Of a stretch of 64,000 nucleotides of DNA, positions 34,001 to 46,936 are shown piece by piece. Each line of letters opens with the position of its first letter. Position 1 is the stretch's first letter. The DNA lies in the NCBI GenBank assembly GCA_963920575.1, contig OY986971.1, positions 16,358,492 through 16,422,491 on the forward strand, written 5' to 3'. The DNA is from Narthecium ossifragum (Eukaryota > Streptophyta > Magnoliopsida > Dioscoreales > Nartheciaceae). Below the pieces are notes generated by a model. It was not told the origin of the DNA. It did not search any database and saw nothing but the letters and a program-made list of their open reading frames with translations. The translations under genes and the position numbers were made by a program.

Positions 34001-35748
34001 TGTCACATCCCGACCCAGAAAATCCATCCGGACCGGGGCGTAAGGGACCTAAACCTGTTCACCTCAATTCTGGCGTAATCATATTACAAATATCACAATT
34101 AATTTGAACAAAAACGACCTAGGGTGTAAACAACAATTTCAACATTCTACACATGATTATAAATTCAATATATACATTAGGACATGATACAACGTTCACT
34201 AATACAAATTTGTTCCCAATTAAACATTTATACATATATATCAAAAGTCCTCAAGAGGGAAATTATATATTTAATGTAATCTATCAGAATACACTAGATC
34301 CCAACTCCTCATACATCTCAAGACGTCAACGCACTGTAAAAAGTCTGTCCAGCTGGTGCTAGAGAAGAAGAGTTGGCGCCTACACCTACAAAACGCAGCT
34401 CGGGTAGGAGTGAGTAACAAGCTCAGTAAAGTTCCACTCTATGTCATATTGAAAGGAAGGAAAACAACAACAGTGTTGTTTCTCTGCCTAAGTTTATGAT
34501 ATGCCCAGGGTTCCATAGCCCTATCGATGTCCCAAGGGCTCCTGTCATGAAACCTCTCTTTTGAACATATTAGCAAGAGGCAGCGGAACAGTAACATGTA
34601 GGATCACCCTTACCCAAGGAGAATTTCCATGCTTGGGGGACCCACGTCGGGAACGCATTGACAACCATCCTCAGCACTTGGCCTTGGAGAAATGACACGA
34701 CCTTTAAACCTCAATAACAATATCATTGTAGCCAACTAGACGTTAACCTCAATAACATAAAGATTTCAATGATACAATCACGCCCTAGACCTTGCTACTC
34801 AGTCCCGGTTCTAGAGCTAGATTCGAGCTAATCGAGCCCTCGAATCGACAAAACCTCTATTCGCCCACGCCTAACTTAGAACTCCTCTAATGCAAACAGT
34901 GCATGCACCTATTCAAACATCTAGCCTACGTGTCGCTATATGCTACATCAACAATAAAGGTTCAAAAGTTAAGCTATTGTACAATAAAAGAATCAAACTG
35001 ATTCTATAACAGAGATCGACATTACAATGCCGCTATATAATAGCCCATGATGCAACGCCAACATACAACAAGCTAAGGTTCCACAGTCATCCGATAGATA
35101 ACAGCTTAAGAATCCAATGATTAAGCATTCAATCATAATAATCAATCAAAGCAGTAGGGCACACCGTTTGCCCATTTATTCTACACATTCCCATGAGTCG
35201 TCACTCTCTCGGTTAACCACAAAGCGATAAAGGACATATCGTCGGACCATTTACACTAAACATTCTCGTGAGTCATCACTCTCCTAGTTAACCGAAATGA
35301 CATAATCCGAAGATAAATCCATAAAAATCCAATTTAAAATATCATACTAATCATTATTTGCCATTAGGAAAAACATACAAGAAATCTGGATTGAAAAGAA
35401 ATCGAAATCATTGAAATCGAAATCAATTTTAGTCACTGCGTATAAAAGATCGATCTTCATGCCCTTGAAGATCCATCTTCTATTACTATACATGCGTCTG
35501 CTGTGATAAGAGATCAATCTTCATGGGAATTGATCCCATGAAGATCGATCTTCTTCATGAATATCCCCTATCAGAAAAAGAGATTGATCTTCATGTCCCA
35601 TGAAAATCGATCTTCTTCATGCCAGTCTCATGTCAAGATAAAAGATCGATCTTCTTCATGCCAGTCTCATGTCAAGATAAAAGATCGATCTTCTTCATGC
35701 CAGTCTCATGTCAAGATAAAAGATTGATCTTCAAGGACATGAAGATCA
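34001..35748 (-). mobile_element. Tekay-type LTR fragment, second subfamily
   Basis: In plus coordinates it starts TGTCACATCCCGACCC, the reverse complement of a Tekay-type LTR 3' end. It shares blocks with 36822-39759, for example the AACCTCTC and GGATCACCCTTACCCA segments. Its sense 5' part is cut at 35748 by the start of a copia-type LTR. Confidence 0.75.
35440..35745 (-). repeat. GATCGATCTTC repeat block
   Basis: About ten copies of AAGATCGATCTTC or one-mismatch forms lie here, with a 45-bp unit (CTTCATGCCAGTCTCATGTC) repeated three times at about 35607-35710. The core is close to that of LTR H. The block lies in a Tekay-type LTR fragment, not in an Athila-like one. Confidence 0.7.
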
Positions 35749-36821
35749 TGTTGATCCTAACCTTTTTTTGATGATGCCAATATACATTAAATGATAAAAT
35801 ATATGTTTAATATTTATTACCCCTTTAATTGGAAGCCTTAAATTCAATATTTGAGGAATTATTGTATTGACGGTCGATGCATAGATCGACCGTGGGAATG
35901 CGACGGTCGATCCATGGATCGACCGCGGGGTTGCACGGTGGATGTACCAAACTTGGCAAAATGAAATGTTGGCTCACAGTCGATCGGATCATCAACCCTG
36001 GGAATCCATTTTCTTGACAGAGCCTCATGGTAGATGTGACGGTCGATGGACCGGTCGACCGTGAAGTTTGGATTTTGTGAGTTTAAATGTTTTAGGTGCA
36101 TGGACGATCCGACGGATGATGCGGCGGTCGACCGTGGCCTATGATGATGGAAAGTGAAGAAGCGACGGTCGATCGGAGCATCAACCCTGGAAACCATTTT
36201 TCACAAAAGAGGCTCACGGTCGATATGGTGGTCGATGGGTGGATCGACTGCGGCTCAAGAAGGCTGAGTTTTTGTACATGACGGTCGATGTTGCGGGCGA
36301 TGCATGGATCGACCGCCAGCAATGCGTAGAGTAAAAAACTAGCCGTTGGAGAGTTGCAGGGAGCCGTTGGAGGTGCTTTTTGAGCTGGTTGAAGGCCAGA
36401 TATAAGTAGTTCTTTGTTGTAAACTTGCCACAACTATTATTGATATTTTTGAGATCATCTGAGCAAGTCTAAGCAAGAGCTTACTACTCATTTCTTTTTA
36501 GCTACAACCTTTGTAAATCTTCTTCGAGTGTGAAGGAGTACATTGCGAGTAATCCAACAGCTGTTGGTTGTGATTGTAAGGTTACCAAGCATCAGGAAAC
36601 TTAGAGAAAAAGCTTGTAAAGATTTGTAAGTAGTGGAACCTTAAGGAGGACCTTGAGAGAAGTGGACGTAGACCAAGAGTTGGGTCAAACCACTATAAAA
36701 TCGGTGCTATCTATCTAACCCTTCTTTCATATAACTCTTGCATGTTGATTTACTTTAGTTTCATCTCATCTACAAGCATTTAGGGTGTTAGATCTCTCCT
36801 ACCTGATTTTTCCATTAATCT
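35749..36821 (+). mobile_element. Copia-type (SIRE-like) LTR, 3' end cut
   Basis: It starts TGTTGATCCTAACC followed by TTTTTTTGATGATGCC, the typical start of SIRE/Maximus-like LTRs. Near the 3' side are AGTGGACGTAGACCAAG and CCACTATAAAATC, also common in copia LTRs. TATAAGTAG lies at 36401. The end is cut by the Tekay LTR starting at 36822. No internal copia sequence is present. Confidence 0.7.
35868..36320 (+). promoter_or_regulatory. GGTCGATC/GATCGACC block upstream of the copia-type TATA
   Basis: Repeated GACGGTCGAT, GATCGACCG and ATCAACCCTGG. Two copies of the ~90-bp module lie at 35975-36063 and 36164-36254. The block ends about 80 bp upstream of TATAAGTAG. Confidence 0.5.
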
Positions 36822-39759
36822 TGTCACACCCCGACCCAGAATACCCATCCGGTCTGGGGCGTGAGGGTCCTAAAACTCTAAAATCAAATGGCGAGAGTCT
36901 CCCTTGTACTTTCTCAATTTGAACCCTGTGCAGATTACTATTTCACTATAAATTTAAATCAATAATTCTAACAGTTCTAAATTTAATATGAATACAATTT
37001 TACTATTATCATTTCACTGACTGGCACAGGTTCTGGTACAACATCTATTTATACAACAATTCCACCAACCCTCAATACATAATTTAATACAGATGATCAA
37101 ATCATCGAAGAGGGCAATTATACATTTAATACAGCTGCAAATGTACAACTATTAACAAAGGGGTAAACTCCAAGATCGTCAAGTACTCCTTGAAACTCCA
37201 AGTCCGCGATCACCTCAAGAATGACGCGCTAATGCCTAGAAGATCACTTGAAAGGAAGGAACTGCATCGACCTGCATCGCCGATCCAGCCCGGGTAGGAG
37301 TAAGCAACAAACCTCAGTAGGGTGCTACTCTACGGCACACTGAAGAGAGGAAAACAACAACTGTGTTGTCTCTCCGCCTAAGTCTAAGACATGCCAAGGG
37401 TCTCATAACCCTATCGATGTCCCAAGGGCTCCTGTCATGTAACCTCTCTCCTGAACATGTTACCAAGAGGCCACGGAATAGTAACATGCAGGATCACCCT
37501 TACCCAAGCAGGATTTTCATGCCTTAGGGACCTACGTCGGGAACGCATCGACATCCATCCTTAGCACTTGGCCTTGGCGAAACAACACGACCTCTAAACC
37601 TCAATAACAATATAATATTCCAATCCGACTACTTAATAATTCTCGAATGATACAGAGATTCAACATATCAATCACGCCCTAATCCATGCTACCCAGCCAA
37701 GGTCATAGAGCTAGATTCGAGCTACCCGAGAACCTCGGATCAGCGAAAACCCTATTCACCCACGCCCTAACCTTATGCTTTAATGCAAACAAGGTACATG
37801 CAATGCTTACACGCACATCAAGAGGAAATCGGACATGCAACAATATGTCAAGGAATATACAGGTCTACGCATAGCCTACGGCTTGCAAAGGAGTAAACAT
37901 GCATAAAGAAGATAAAGGTCTAAACTACAACAATACAATAATATAATGGCGCCCACAAGCCGTAAACAAACAACAACACATTTCAATCTAAATTTCGTCA
38001 TTACGACGGCATCTACAGCCGCCAACTGCAATTTCTACAACGGGGCACACCCCCGACTACACAATCACAACAACAAAAATAAATATAGTGTATATAATAT
38101 AGGGCACACCTTCGGCCCACTATCTATCTAAACATCCCAAGGGGCATGACTCCCTTGGTTCAACCACGAGCCTCACTAGGGCTTAGATACATATGTGTAT
38201 CTAATACATGTATAGATAGCATTCTACTAAAATTACATAGATACTAAGCATACTTCATAATCAAATGCTAATTAAGCTAGAAGATTAGCAACTTAAAACA
38301 AACTTGTCGAAATCAAGCGATTAAATTCCCAAAACTTATCAAATCATAATGTATCTAACAAATACTACTAAGAACATCGATTCAGGGTATTAGATGAGTT
38401 AAACAGGTTACAATTGACTAATCATACCTTAATTATATATGATCGACAAGATAAGGGTATAACCTAGGTTCCACTATGTCCGTCCGATTAATATGAAACT
38501 TGACATTCATGTTCATTAGTAGCTTCCAAAACATCTATCCGAAATTTGATTCAAACGGATAAGCGAAAATAGATGAAAAGCATGTATTTTGGCTTTCAGC
38601 CAAAAATGCGAAAAGAGGCATAAATACCTCAAAAACCTCTCCAATCAAAGCCAAAACTCCTAAAACAATCCTAATTGACCTTCGGAATAATTTACATGAG
38701 GATAAAGTTAAAAAAAGGTCGAAATTCCATTAAATTAGCTAACTAATTTCTTAATTTCAGTTTGGCAGCAGTCTAGAAAACAATTCACCAACAATTCAAT
38801 ATAAATCAGAAAATTATGAAACAAGTGGCAATTGAAAGTAGATTGGGTGATCAACAACTTCCATGATGGAAGTTGCTCGAGATCATGCACATACGGTGCA
38901 GAAATCCAGCTCGAACACACCAGTTCAGCTAAAAACAGATATTAGGGTAAATCCGGGAAAAACAATGCATAAAACCCAAATAAATCAGCACAAAGAACTC
39001 AACAGATCAAACAACCAAACCCTAACTTAAGCTTAACCGAAAGTTAAGGTAAAAGCCCTACCTTAAACGCTAATCCAGTCTTCAATCCTTGCTAATCCGC
39101 TATGATCCGCCGTCCTCTGTCGCCGACTCCAGCTCGCCGGAGAGCCGCCGGAGTCCTCCCACAACCGCAGCCATCGCGGGAGATGGAAGAGAGGTTGTCG
39201 TGGGAGAGAGAAAGGGAAGGAAGGAGAAGGGGGAGGGGACCCTCGCCGCCGCCTCCAGGTCGCCGGGGAAAGTGGCCGAAGAAAGAAGAAGCCGGTGCGG
39301 GGGGAAAGGGAAAGGGGATCGGGCCCGAGAAAAGCAGGGGAAGGAAGAGGGAAAGAAAAGAGAAAGGAAAAGAAAGAGAGAAAGTGAGAGAGAGAGAGAG
39401 AGAAGAATGAAGATTATTACGGTCAGAGAAGAATGAAGATTATTACGGTTCAGACAAGATAACTGATCCGACTGAACCTGATTTGACACCAAATTGCGAT
39501 CTCATCGCAATCTCGTCCAGATCTAACGATCGCGAACGTTCCGACTGAATCTATTCAATCACATACATCAATCAAGGCTGTGTATGCACTACGCGGATGT
39601 GAAATTGACCGCCAAGGCACAATTTACCAAATTTTCCTTGGGGTCCAAAAACAGCGATGCGATCAACCGATCATAAAATAAGGCTAACCGAGCCAAACCA
39701 ACCAAGCCAGACCCTCGATCTAACACGGTCGGACCGGGTCGGAGGAACGGGTTCTTACA
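36822..39759 (-). mobile_element. Tekay-type LTR D (3' LTR of the decayed element D)
   Basis: In plus coordinates it runs from TGTCACACCCCGACCC to GGTTCTTACA, 2938 bp. It is followed by the 3' internal region of a minus-strand element (CACCCTTAAAGGAATTTCATCC, the inverse of a Tekay PPT region). A GA-rich tract with a (GA)n run lies at about 39180-39410. Unlike related LTRs here it has no dense GATC block. Confidence 0.8.
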
Positions 39760-40388
39760 ACCTATCACCCTTAAAGGAATTTCATCCCGAAATTCGGTAA
39801 GGGTAGGGCCGGAAACAACAAACAAAAACAAAGCACACCTGCAAAAGACAAGAAGTGTTAGCAAGCTCGCAACCTGAGCAACCATACAAGGCACCGGGTA
39901 TCAACGCTCGCAACACAAAACACCGTGCACCAACGCCCGCAACGGCCACGCAAGACAGAGAAACACCTTGGGGTGAGAACCACTTGGGACAAACTACATA
40001 TGCGCCTCCGACGCTCCCAAGCTACCCCTACAACACCTCTGCACCTCAAAGGGGTAGCTTTGACTGAAACGTCCTGTCTCTCGAGACTGGTCTCTCCTGC
40101 CAATCATCTGAACTGACTACCCTCTTGTGCAATGTATCTGGCACAAGCTCAAATCATTGCGTCTGATGACGCACGACGTAACTTACCGATGCCTCTTCGG
40201 CACCTCTGCTGCCAACACTGAATGGATCTATGTGTCATCGCTTTTGATCTGTACAAAGTCTTCTGTCAACTCTGACCTGATCTGCGCTTATTTTCTGAAA
40301 ATTGGGTGACAATATTTGGATCAAAGGATGAAGTTTGACATGCTATGACATCCACTCTAGCATTGGAAAAGAACTGTAACAACTATGT
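39760..40388 (-). pseudogene. Decayed 3' internal end of element D
   Basis: Next to the LTR is a recognisable PPT region. Farther up, the integrase/chromodomain coding sequence has lost its frame. Its right part (40118-40390) recurs at 42547-42819. Confidence 0.55.
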
Positions 40389-40390
40389 TG
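40118..40390. repeat. 273-bp direct repeat, left copy
   Basis: It runs from TACCCTCTTGTGCAATG to CAACTATGTTG and flanks the LTR at 40389-42546. The right copy has the same length, and I count about 12 differences. Confidence 0.9.
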
Positions 40391-42546
40391 TGAGGACCTG
40401 CCCCTCTACCCCTGTGGCTCGTTGTAGACCACAAGGGTAATTTGGTAAATTGCACTTGTCGGTTTGTTTCACACCCGTGTGGTACACACACAGCTCCAAT
40501 GTTTGATTTACGTGTTTGCTAGAACCCTAGGCGGACTTGGGATCGAAAGATCCAAACTCGGTCGCCAGAAGCCCATTTTTGGGGCAACTGGCGGCCCGTG
40601 TGCAATCGATCGCTCCAAGGAGCGATCGATCGGCCTTGTGTCGGTGGTCAGTGTGGCTGACGTGTCCAGATAAGGACACGAACCGACTTAACCTGGCCCA
40701 GTCTGATCGATCGGTCCCTGGAGCGATCGATCGGACTCGAGCCAATAAATTGCCCGTGACCTTCCCCTATTTTTTCGGTTTGCTCCCGTCTTCTTCTTCC
40801 CCTCTGTTCTCCCTCCTCCAACCATCATTTTGGGAGCTTGAAAGCTTGTTGGTCGTACCGCGGGGAATCAACCGAGGAGTGCATTTTCGGTAGGTTTCTA
40901 CCTACCTGAGTTGTTTTTGGGTTTTCTCTAGATCTAGCTACTAGATCTTGTTGTTCTTTGTGTTGTTGGCTTCCTCTTGCTTAGTATAATTTCTGGTTTA
41001 AGTTTCATAAGATTTGGTTGAGATTTTAGTAGGATTTAAGCATGTTTCATCTCGGATTTTTCGGTTTCTGCTGTTCTTAAAGAACAGCCGGTTTGCGGTG
41101 AGTTTTCCGATCAGTACGTGCATGTTCTTGGGTTGTAATGAACATGAGAGTGGTAGAGCTTTGCCTACGATTTGTTATGAATTTCTTACTGGAGTGCTGC
41201 GTTGCAGCAAGTAATGGTAAGATAGTTTGATTAGCGGTTTTGATTAGTGTTTTTCCGTTAATCTAGCCGTTGGATGTTTCCAGATTTTGGATATGTTGAT
41301 CCCGGCATGTTGATCTACGCGTGTCTAAGTTGGATCTCGAATCCAACGTCGTTGGGATATCGGATCGACGGGGTCAATTAGCCCCTAAGTAGAGGATTCT
41401 TGGTGATTTAAATAATATTATATGTTCGAAACATATAATATTATATTTTACAGTTCATCGAAGTTTTCGGGGTTACTTCCCGTTGCAGGAGTCCGCGGTT
41501 GACGGTCGTGGTACCGTCGGAATGTCGGGACCCGCTGCGGATCCGCTGGCAGCGGTTGGTAGTACCGCTGCGGATCGACTTGTATGCTATCCTTAACATA
41601 CTGTTGCATGCTTATTTCTCTTATATGTGTATGTTCATAGTATGCATTTGTCTGTTGTGCATTAGTTGCATGGTTAGGGCGTGGGCGATCTGTGGGTCGC
41701 CGTCCCGAGGCTGGAAGCTCGGATTTAGCCCTAGGACCGAGGTTGGGTAGTTTGGATCCGGTTCGAATTGTGGTGTCCAGTCAAACTTGATGATAGGCTT
41801 AGATGACTGGTACACCTGTTGCTTGGTGATTGTAGAGGTCGTGTCGGCTTTGAGTCGGATACTGAGGTGTAGCCTGTGTTCCACTGTGTTGACTCTGGAG
41901 TAAAGGAGTTGCCTACTCAGCAGTGCCATTTCTCGCATGCAGTGTCGTGTTCTTGCTTGTGAGTCAGCAGTGTTGTTTCCTGCTATTGAGTGTGACCTGA
42001 CATGTGACCAGCTCGGTTGGAAGACCATGATCGTGGGCCTCAAGGACACGTGGTGGGGTTATGGGACCCCTGTATACACCCAGGTGAGGGTGACACTGTT
42101 GCGTTTCCCTCTTCCTTCTGTGTGGCGTAGTGTAGAACCCTACTGAGTTTTATGCTCACTCCTACCCCGGCTGGGTTTTGCAGGTGCAGGCATTAGCTCC
42201 TCTTTGGTGGCCCCTACCGGGCAGTTGGTCGGCGGTGCGGCGGCGCCAGACGGAGTCTGAGAGGTGGTGATCTTTTACGGCTTTATATCCTATGTTAGAT
42301 AGCCTCCTACGGAAGTAATGTTGTATTTGAATCTTCCCCTCTCTGAGAATATGTATATTAAATTCACTTCGGTTTGTAATCTGAGGTTCGAGGCTTGTAA
42401 TTTAAATTATGTCTTTGAAATTGAGGGCATTTTTGATGAATTGTTAGGGAGACCAATAGGTTAGAGGGAACCCTCGCCAATATTTTCCGCGTTTCGTTAG
42501 GTTCCGGTTCGCGTCGTCCGGCCCGGTTGGGCTTTCGCGGGTCGGG
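40389..42546 (+). mobile_element. LTR-A copy lacking its last ~8 bp, between direct repeats
   Basis: It starts TGTGAGGACCTGCCC and is otherwise colinear with other LTR-A copies, but stops at GCGGGTCGGG, without the terminal GCGCGACA. It is flanked by 273-bp direct repeats instead of a 5-bp TSD. No primer-binding site or PPT adjoins it. Confidence 0.87.
40600..40740 (+). promoter_or_regulatory. GAGCGATCGATCG hairpin block in the LTR-A copy
   Basis: Two units that can fold: CGATCGCTCCAAGGAGCGATCG near 40608-40629, and TCGGTCCCTGGAGCGATCGA near 40709-40730. Location is 210-350 bp from the LTR start. Confidence 0.45.
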
Positions 42547-42819
42547 TACCCTCTTGTGCAATGTATCTGGCACAAGCTCGAATCATCGCGTCTGATGACG
42601 CACGACGTAACTGAACGACGCCTCTTCGGCACCTCTGCTGCCAACACTGAATGGATCTATGTGTCGTCGCTTTTGATCTGCACAAAGTCTTCTGTCAACG
42701 CTGACCTGATCTACGCTTATTTTCTGAAAATTGGGTGACAATATCTGGATCAAAGGATGAAGTTTGACATGCTATGACATCCACTCTGGCATTGGAAAAG
42801 GACTGTAACAACTATGTTG
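42547..42819. repeat. 273-bp direct repeat, right copy
   Basis: Same length as 40118-40390, beginning directly at the truncated LTR end. It continues into decayed element D sequence up to 42996. Confidence 0.9.
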
Positions 42820-42996
42820 TCTGTCGGTATTCCGTCTCCGCCTCCTGACTGGTGAGGTGACAAGGAAAGAACTCTATTTCAGACCTCTGCACCGATGCCA
42901 ACTAAGATGATGTCGAAGTCCATGATGTATTTTCGTAGGCCCTGTGTCATCGTCGCCCCACATCGTCATGACTCTGGTGCATACTATCGGCGTAGA

Positions 42997-44460
42997 TGAT
43001 GAGTGCATGAAAGTGCACTCTGAACAGCCTTATAACCATCTCAATTGCTAGATTATTATCCTTAATCAATATCTTTATTACTATTTTTACATCTATATGT
43101 TGCTTCACATGGTTGTTTGGAAAATGTAGGAAATTGGGGCTAAAAGAAGCTAAAAAGAGTATATAGATCAACTTCAAAAATTAATCTGTACCTGCTCATG
43201 AAGAACCAGATGATGTGCCATATATGGCTGGAAAGCTCTTGAAGTCTAGATTCTGGAGAATTTTACGGTTCGTGATTCCGAGTTTCCTAGAGAAAGTTAC
43301 GGCACTTTTAGTATCGATGGCGCAGTCTGAATGGCAGAACAGAAAATAAGCTGGAAGTCCGATCGATCCGACACCCAGAGTCCGATCGATCGGACTACGC
43401 AGAAACGTGACAGAACATATATTTTTCAGCCATAAGGTGTCCGATCGATCCCTCCATCCCTCCTACGGGGTCCGATCGATCCGACACCCATAGTCCGATC
43501 GATCGGACTCGGGAATAGCCAAAAACAGCGGATTTCTACGCAACGAATCGATCCAACACCTAAAGTCCGATCGATCTGACTTTCCCAGTGAAGAAAATCA
43601 ACGGTTTAGATCTAATCCATGGATGGAGACACTTGGGCCTATAAATATGACTCTTTTTAGGGTTTGAGGGGGACTTTTTGGCAGCGTTTGGAGGCGAGGA
43701 GAAGGGTTCCAGGTTTGGTTTTCTGTTCTTATTTCTTCTTTATTTCTTCATTAGTTTTGTTGCCCTCATGATGAACATGAGTGGCTAGTTCTTTTCTAAG
43801 GTACCGATGTAGCCTAACTGAATCATTCTATGTTATTGGATCATGATTATTTTATCAGTTTATTTTCCTTGTTTTATTCATTATTATAACTAAGATCTTA
43901 AATACCTTTATATGGCCAATAAAAGTATTATAGATTGTTTTATGTGAGATTGGGCGAGGGTTCATTCCCTAATCTTGTAGGATCTACGAATGAATGAGTT
44001 TATGTCGAGGCCGGGTTCAAGCTAAGAGTATTCTTGGTTCATGATTGTTCTTCAGAGCTTAATGGATTCTTGGTTAACCCTTAGTTATGGGTTCATTAGC
44101 TAGGGTTAATTGAGGATACTTGGTGAAGACCGCGGCCGAACGGATCATCATACCGGAAGAACGAGCCCTTGGAATTAAACTGAAATCTTTATTGATTCAA
44201 TACATAGAATGAGGATGTTATGGTGAAATCGGAACCTTAGTATTCATCTATCATATTTCCATCGTTTTCTTGTTTCGTTATTAGATTATCTATTCTCAAC
44301 ATTTCATATTCTTGTTTTCCCTTCGTTATTTTCTTTCTTTTCTGCTCTTTAGCGGTTCACTCTAATAATCTCTACAAATCTCTGTGGGTACGATACTCGT
44401 CTTGCTACTATACTGATTGCACCGATTCGTATACTTGCGAGATATAAAATTTATTCATCA
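42997..44460 (+). mobile_element. Solo-type LTR E, related to LTRs F and H
   Basis: It runs from TGATGAGTGCATG to TTTATTCATCA, 1464 bp. The flanks GTAGA and ATAGA differ at one base and may be a decayed TSD. The segment 43180-43330 is the reverse complement of the U3 start region of LTR F. TATAAATAT lies at 43640. No internal sequence is present. Confidence 0.8.
43355..43585 (+). promoter_or_regulatory. CCGATCGATCSGAC block upstream of the LTR E TATA
   Basis: About seven cores such as GTCCGATCGATC and GATCGATCGGACT, ending near 43580, about 60 bp upstream of TATAAATAT. The same core type as in LTR F. Confidence 0.5.
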
Positions 44461-46936
44461 ATAGAGCTGCTTCCGCCTCCACCTTGTCCAGTCTCTGCTC
44501 TCTGCCAACTCTGACTAATCCCCTGTGAAGCTCTCGTCTACTCTACGTAGCCAGGAGTCTCTGTCTGATTTGTGCTAATCTCTCTGATAGCTGCTTGATG
44601 ATGTCTGGAAAGGTTGGTGATGTCTTGACAACCTCTGTCGAGCAATCGGATGAACAGTGCGAACTACCGTACTACACCTCGAATGGTATGTCAGTCTTAG
44701 ACTGACCAGCAAAGGGACGTGATCCTCCTGGCTACCTCCTACATCGAGGACACATGCCCTAAGGATGTCCTCCAAGATCTGGATCGTCCCCTCTGAGTCC
44801 TCGGCAATCTGGTGACGACATCAGCCAGCTATGCTTCCATTTCCGCTCTGACACTGGAAAAGCTACAATGGGTCTGCTATCTGCTGATGCTCCGCCTTCA
44901 CCTCCTGACAGGTGAAGTGGTGAGGACGAACTCTGCATCTCGTGCTCCCAATGGTGATGACGGTCACGATATACCACCATGCCCCGAGGTGGCCAACAAG
45001 GGAAAGGAGTAGAACGCTTGAATGTCGTCATTGCACAACTCTGGAACTGCGGCTCGGCCTCTGTAGCACAACCTACTGCCTACTGACGTTGTTTGGCTCT
45101 CATCCACACACTGAGGATCAATCTGGGCATGGACCTCCGTAAGATTTATTTCGTCGCTTCACATCACCATCACTCTGGACTAAATGCTGCCATCCTCTGG
45201 GTGGTAAGGAGTGATGTTTGAACTGGATAACTATCTCCATCTCTTCCACTGACGAGTTGTCATTGCCGCTAAAGTTGCTCTAATTTCTCTGGCCAATCTG
45301 CTCGAGGGGACAACCATGACACTAGCCTAAACCGAAAGGTCATATACCCGAAAGGTCAAAACCTTTCTAGCAACTACTAGTTGCTATCACCCTTAAAGGC
45401 ACTAACATCGTGTCTTCAAGACAAGGAGATCCGACCTCTTGGTAACACTGGTCAACGGTCCGCGGTCCTAGCGATACTTCTGCTGAATTTCGAATACCAT
45501 CTTTGATATCTGCTGTCGCATATCTGCCTAAAGGTCAATTAGATCAACTAATCTGGCTGCTGCTGACACAATCCGTATCTCGTACTGAAAGTTGTCTACG
45601 AGATGTCTTAATCCCGAATCCTTATCTGATTGTAGCTGGTGCGAAGTCCAACCTACGAGAAGGTCGATGAAACTCTGAGCTAACAAGCATCTCATAGATG
45701 CACTGCAATGGGTACATACTCCTCGGAGAATGAAAGGCTCGAGGATGGTCTATTGATGTGACTGCTGAAGCTGCTGAGACGGTGGAAATTGTTGTACGTG
45801 GTTCAGCTGCTCACAGTCTGGAAATGCGAACACACATCCTCGATGGTCGCCTTTGCCCAAAATACAGCCCGACCTAGCTCCTGATCCTCGAGTCCTGACA
45901 CGGTAACACCGCGAAGACGAAATATCCTGGAAGCTTCTCAAAAGGATAGCTGCACAAACAACAACACTAGGGAAACCTACTCTCCTGAGCACCCTCAAGA
46001 ACAAAAGGGGGGAGGAGTTCACCACACACAAGTGAACAAACCCCAGCTCTTGACAACCAGAAGGCGTGCCAACCAGCGACCTTGAACGAGAGCAAAATGA
46101 CGCTGTCATGTGTACCCACGACACCTTCCCACGGCCAACAATCGCAACTGAGAAAGTTGTCGAACCCCAACGTGTCCCACACGTGGGCGACGAGTACCTA
46201 GAGGCCCTCAACCTCTAGCAAATGAAACAATAAGAGCTACCAACCCAAACTCTTGTCCCAACCCGTGGCTACTCCCAAAGCCACACCAAACTCCAATCCC
46301 AAGCCAACACGGCTGCACGGGGACGAGCCACAACGGGGAAACACCAACCGCCACAAGAAAACCATGAGCCACAAGATGCTCCAAAAGCTCCAAAAGCTGA
46401 AGGCTGAAGCTACAAGCTGAAGTCTGGAAGAAGACGACTCTGAAACGGCTGCCACTGAAGATGCTCTCCTCATAAATGCACAAGTGCTGGCAAGATCGGT
46501 CGCTGCCTCGTCACAGTAAGGCTCTATCTGGAATCTATATTCCTACATCTGCCCTAGGTACCTGCCCCAACTGAGGCATCAACCCACTGCTCTGGCCCAC
46601 GCCATACGCCACGCCCGACTGCTCTGCGGTAAGCGCCTAGCACCCCTTGCAACCAGCACCATCGGCAGAAAGGCTCCCAGTGGCTAGCACTCAAGCACCA
46701 TGTGGGTTCCCTCTCACTCTGGCGGTCCAGGCAACCTCTCAAATGACCAGCACGACGTTGCTGCTGCCACGGCTGCCGCTGATGCTGAAACCACCAAACT
46801 CTGCCAACGATTACCCAACCTTTCCCCAAAAGCAGGAATGACAACTCCGAAACTCACTACGATCACCAACCAACTGCCCAGTGTCAACCCTCAAGTCACC
46901 TATCTCAGTAGCTAGAGCACAGTCCAAGGTGCACCT
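44461..46936 (-). pseudogene. Decayed internal region of element D: gag and integrase remnants
   Basis: On the minus strand, 44775-44575 begins LEDMLRACVLD-like integrase (MEDILRACVLDVGGSQEDHV) and then loses frame. 44880-44960 is the inverse of an integrase zinc-finger region (CACCTGTCAGGAGGTGAAG). 45850-45750 encodes RGCVFAFPDCEQLNHVQQF, matching the linker after the gag zinc finger of element A. Farther right, 46844-46554 resembles the Gln-rich gag region. Only about 0.8 kb separates gag from integrase, so RT and RNase H are largely deleted. At 46936 the sequence CACCTTGG on the minus strand may be a degraded primer-binding site. Confidence 0.6.

Noticed and set aside
35440..35745. CRISPR-like array
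   Set aside because: The repeated GATCGATCTTC units are short and irregularly spaced with similar spacers, and the setting is a plant LTR.
39089..39492. ORFs in the GA-rich part of LTR D
   Set aside because: They are produced by GA/CT low complexity with a (GA)n run, and nothing supports translation.
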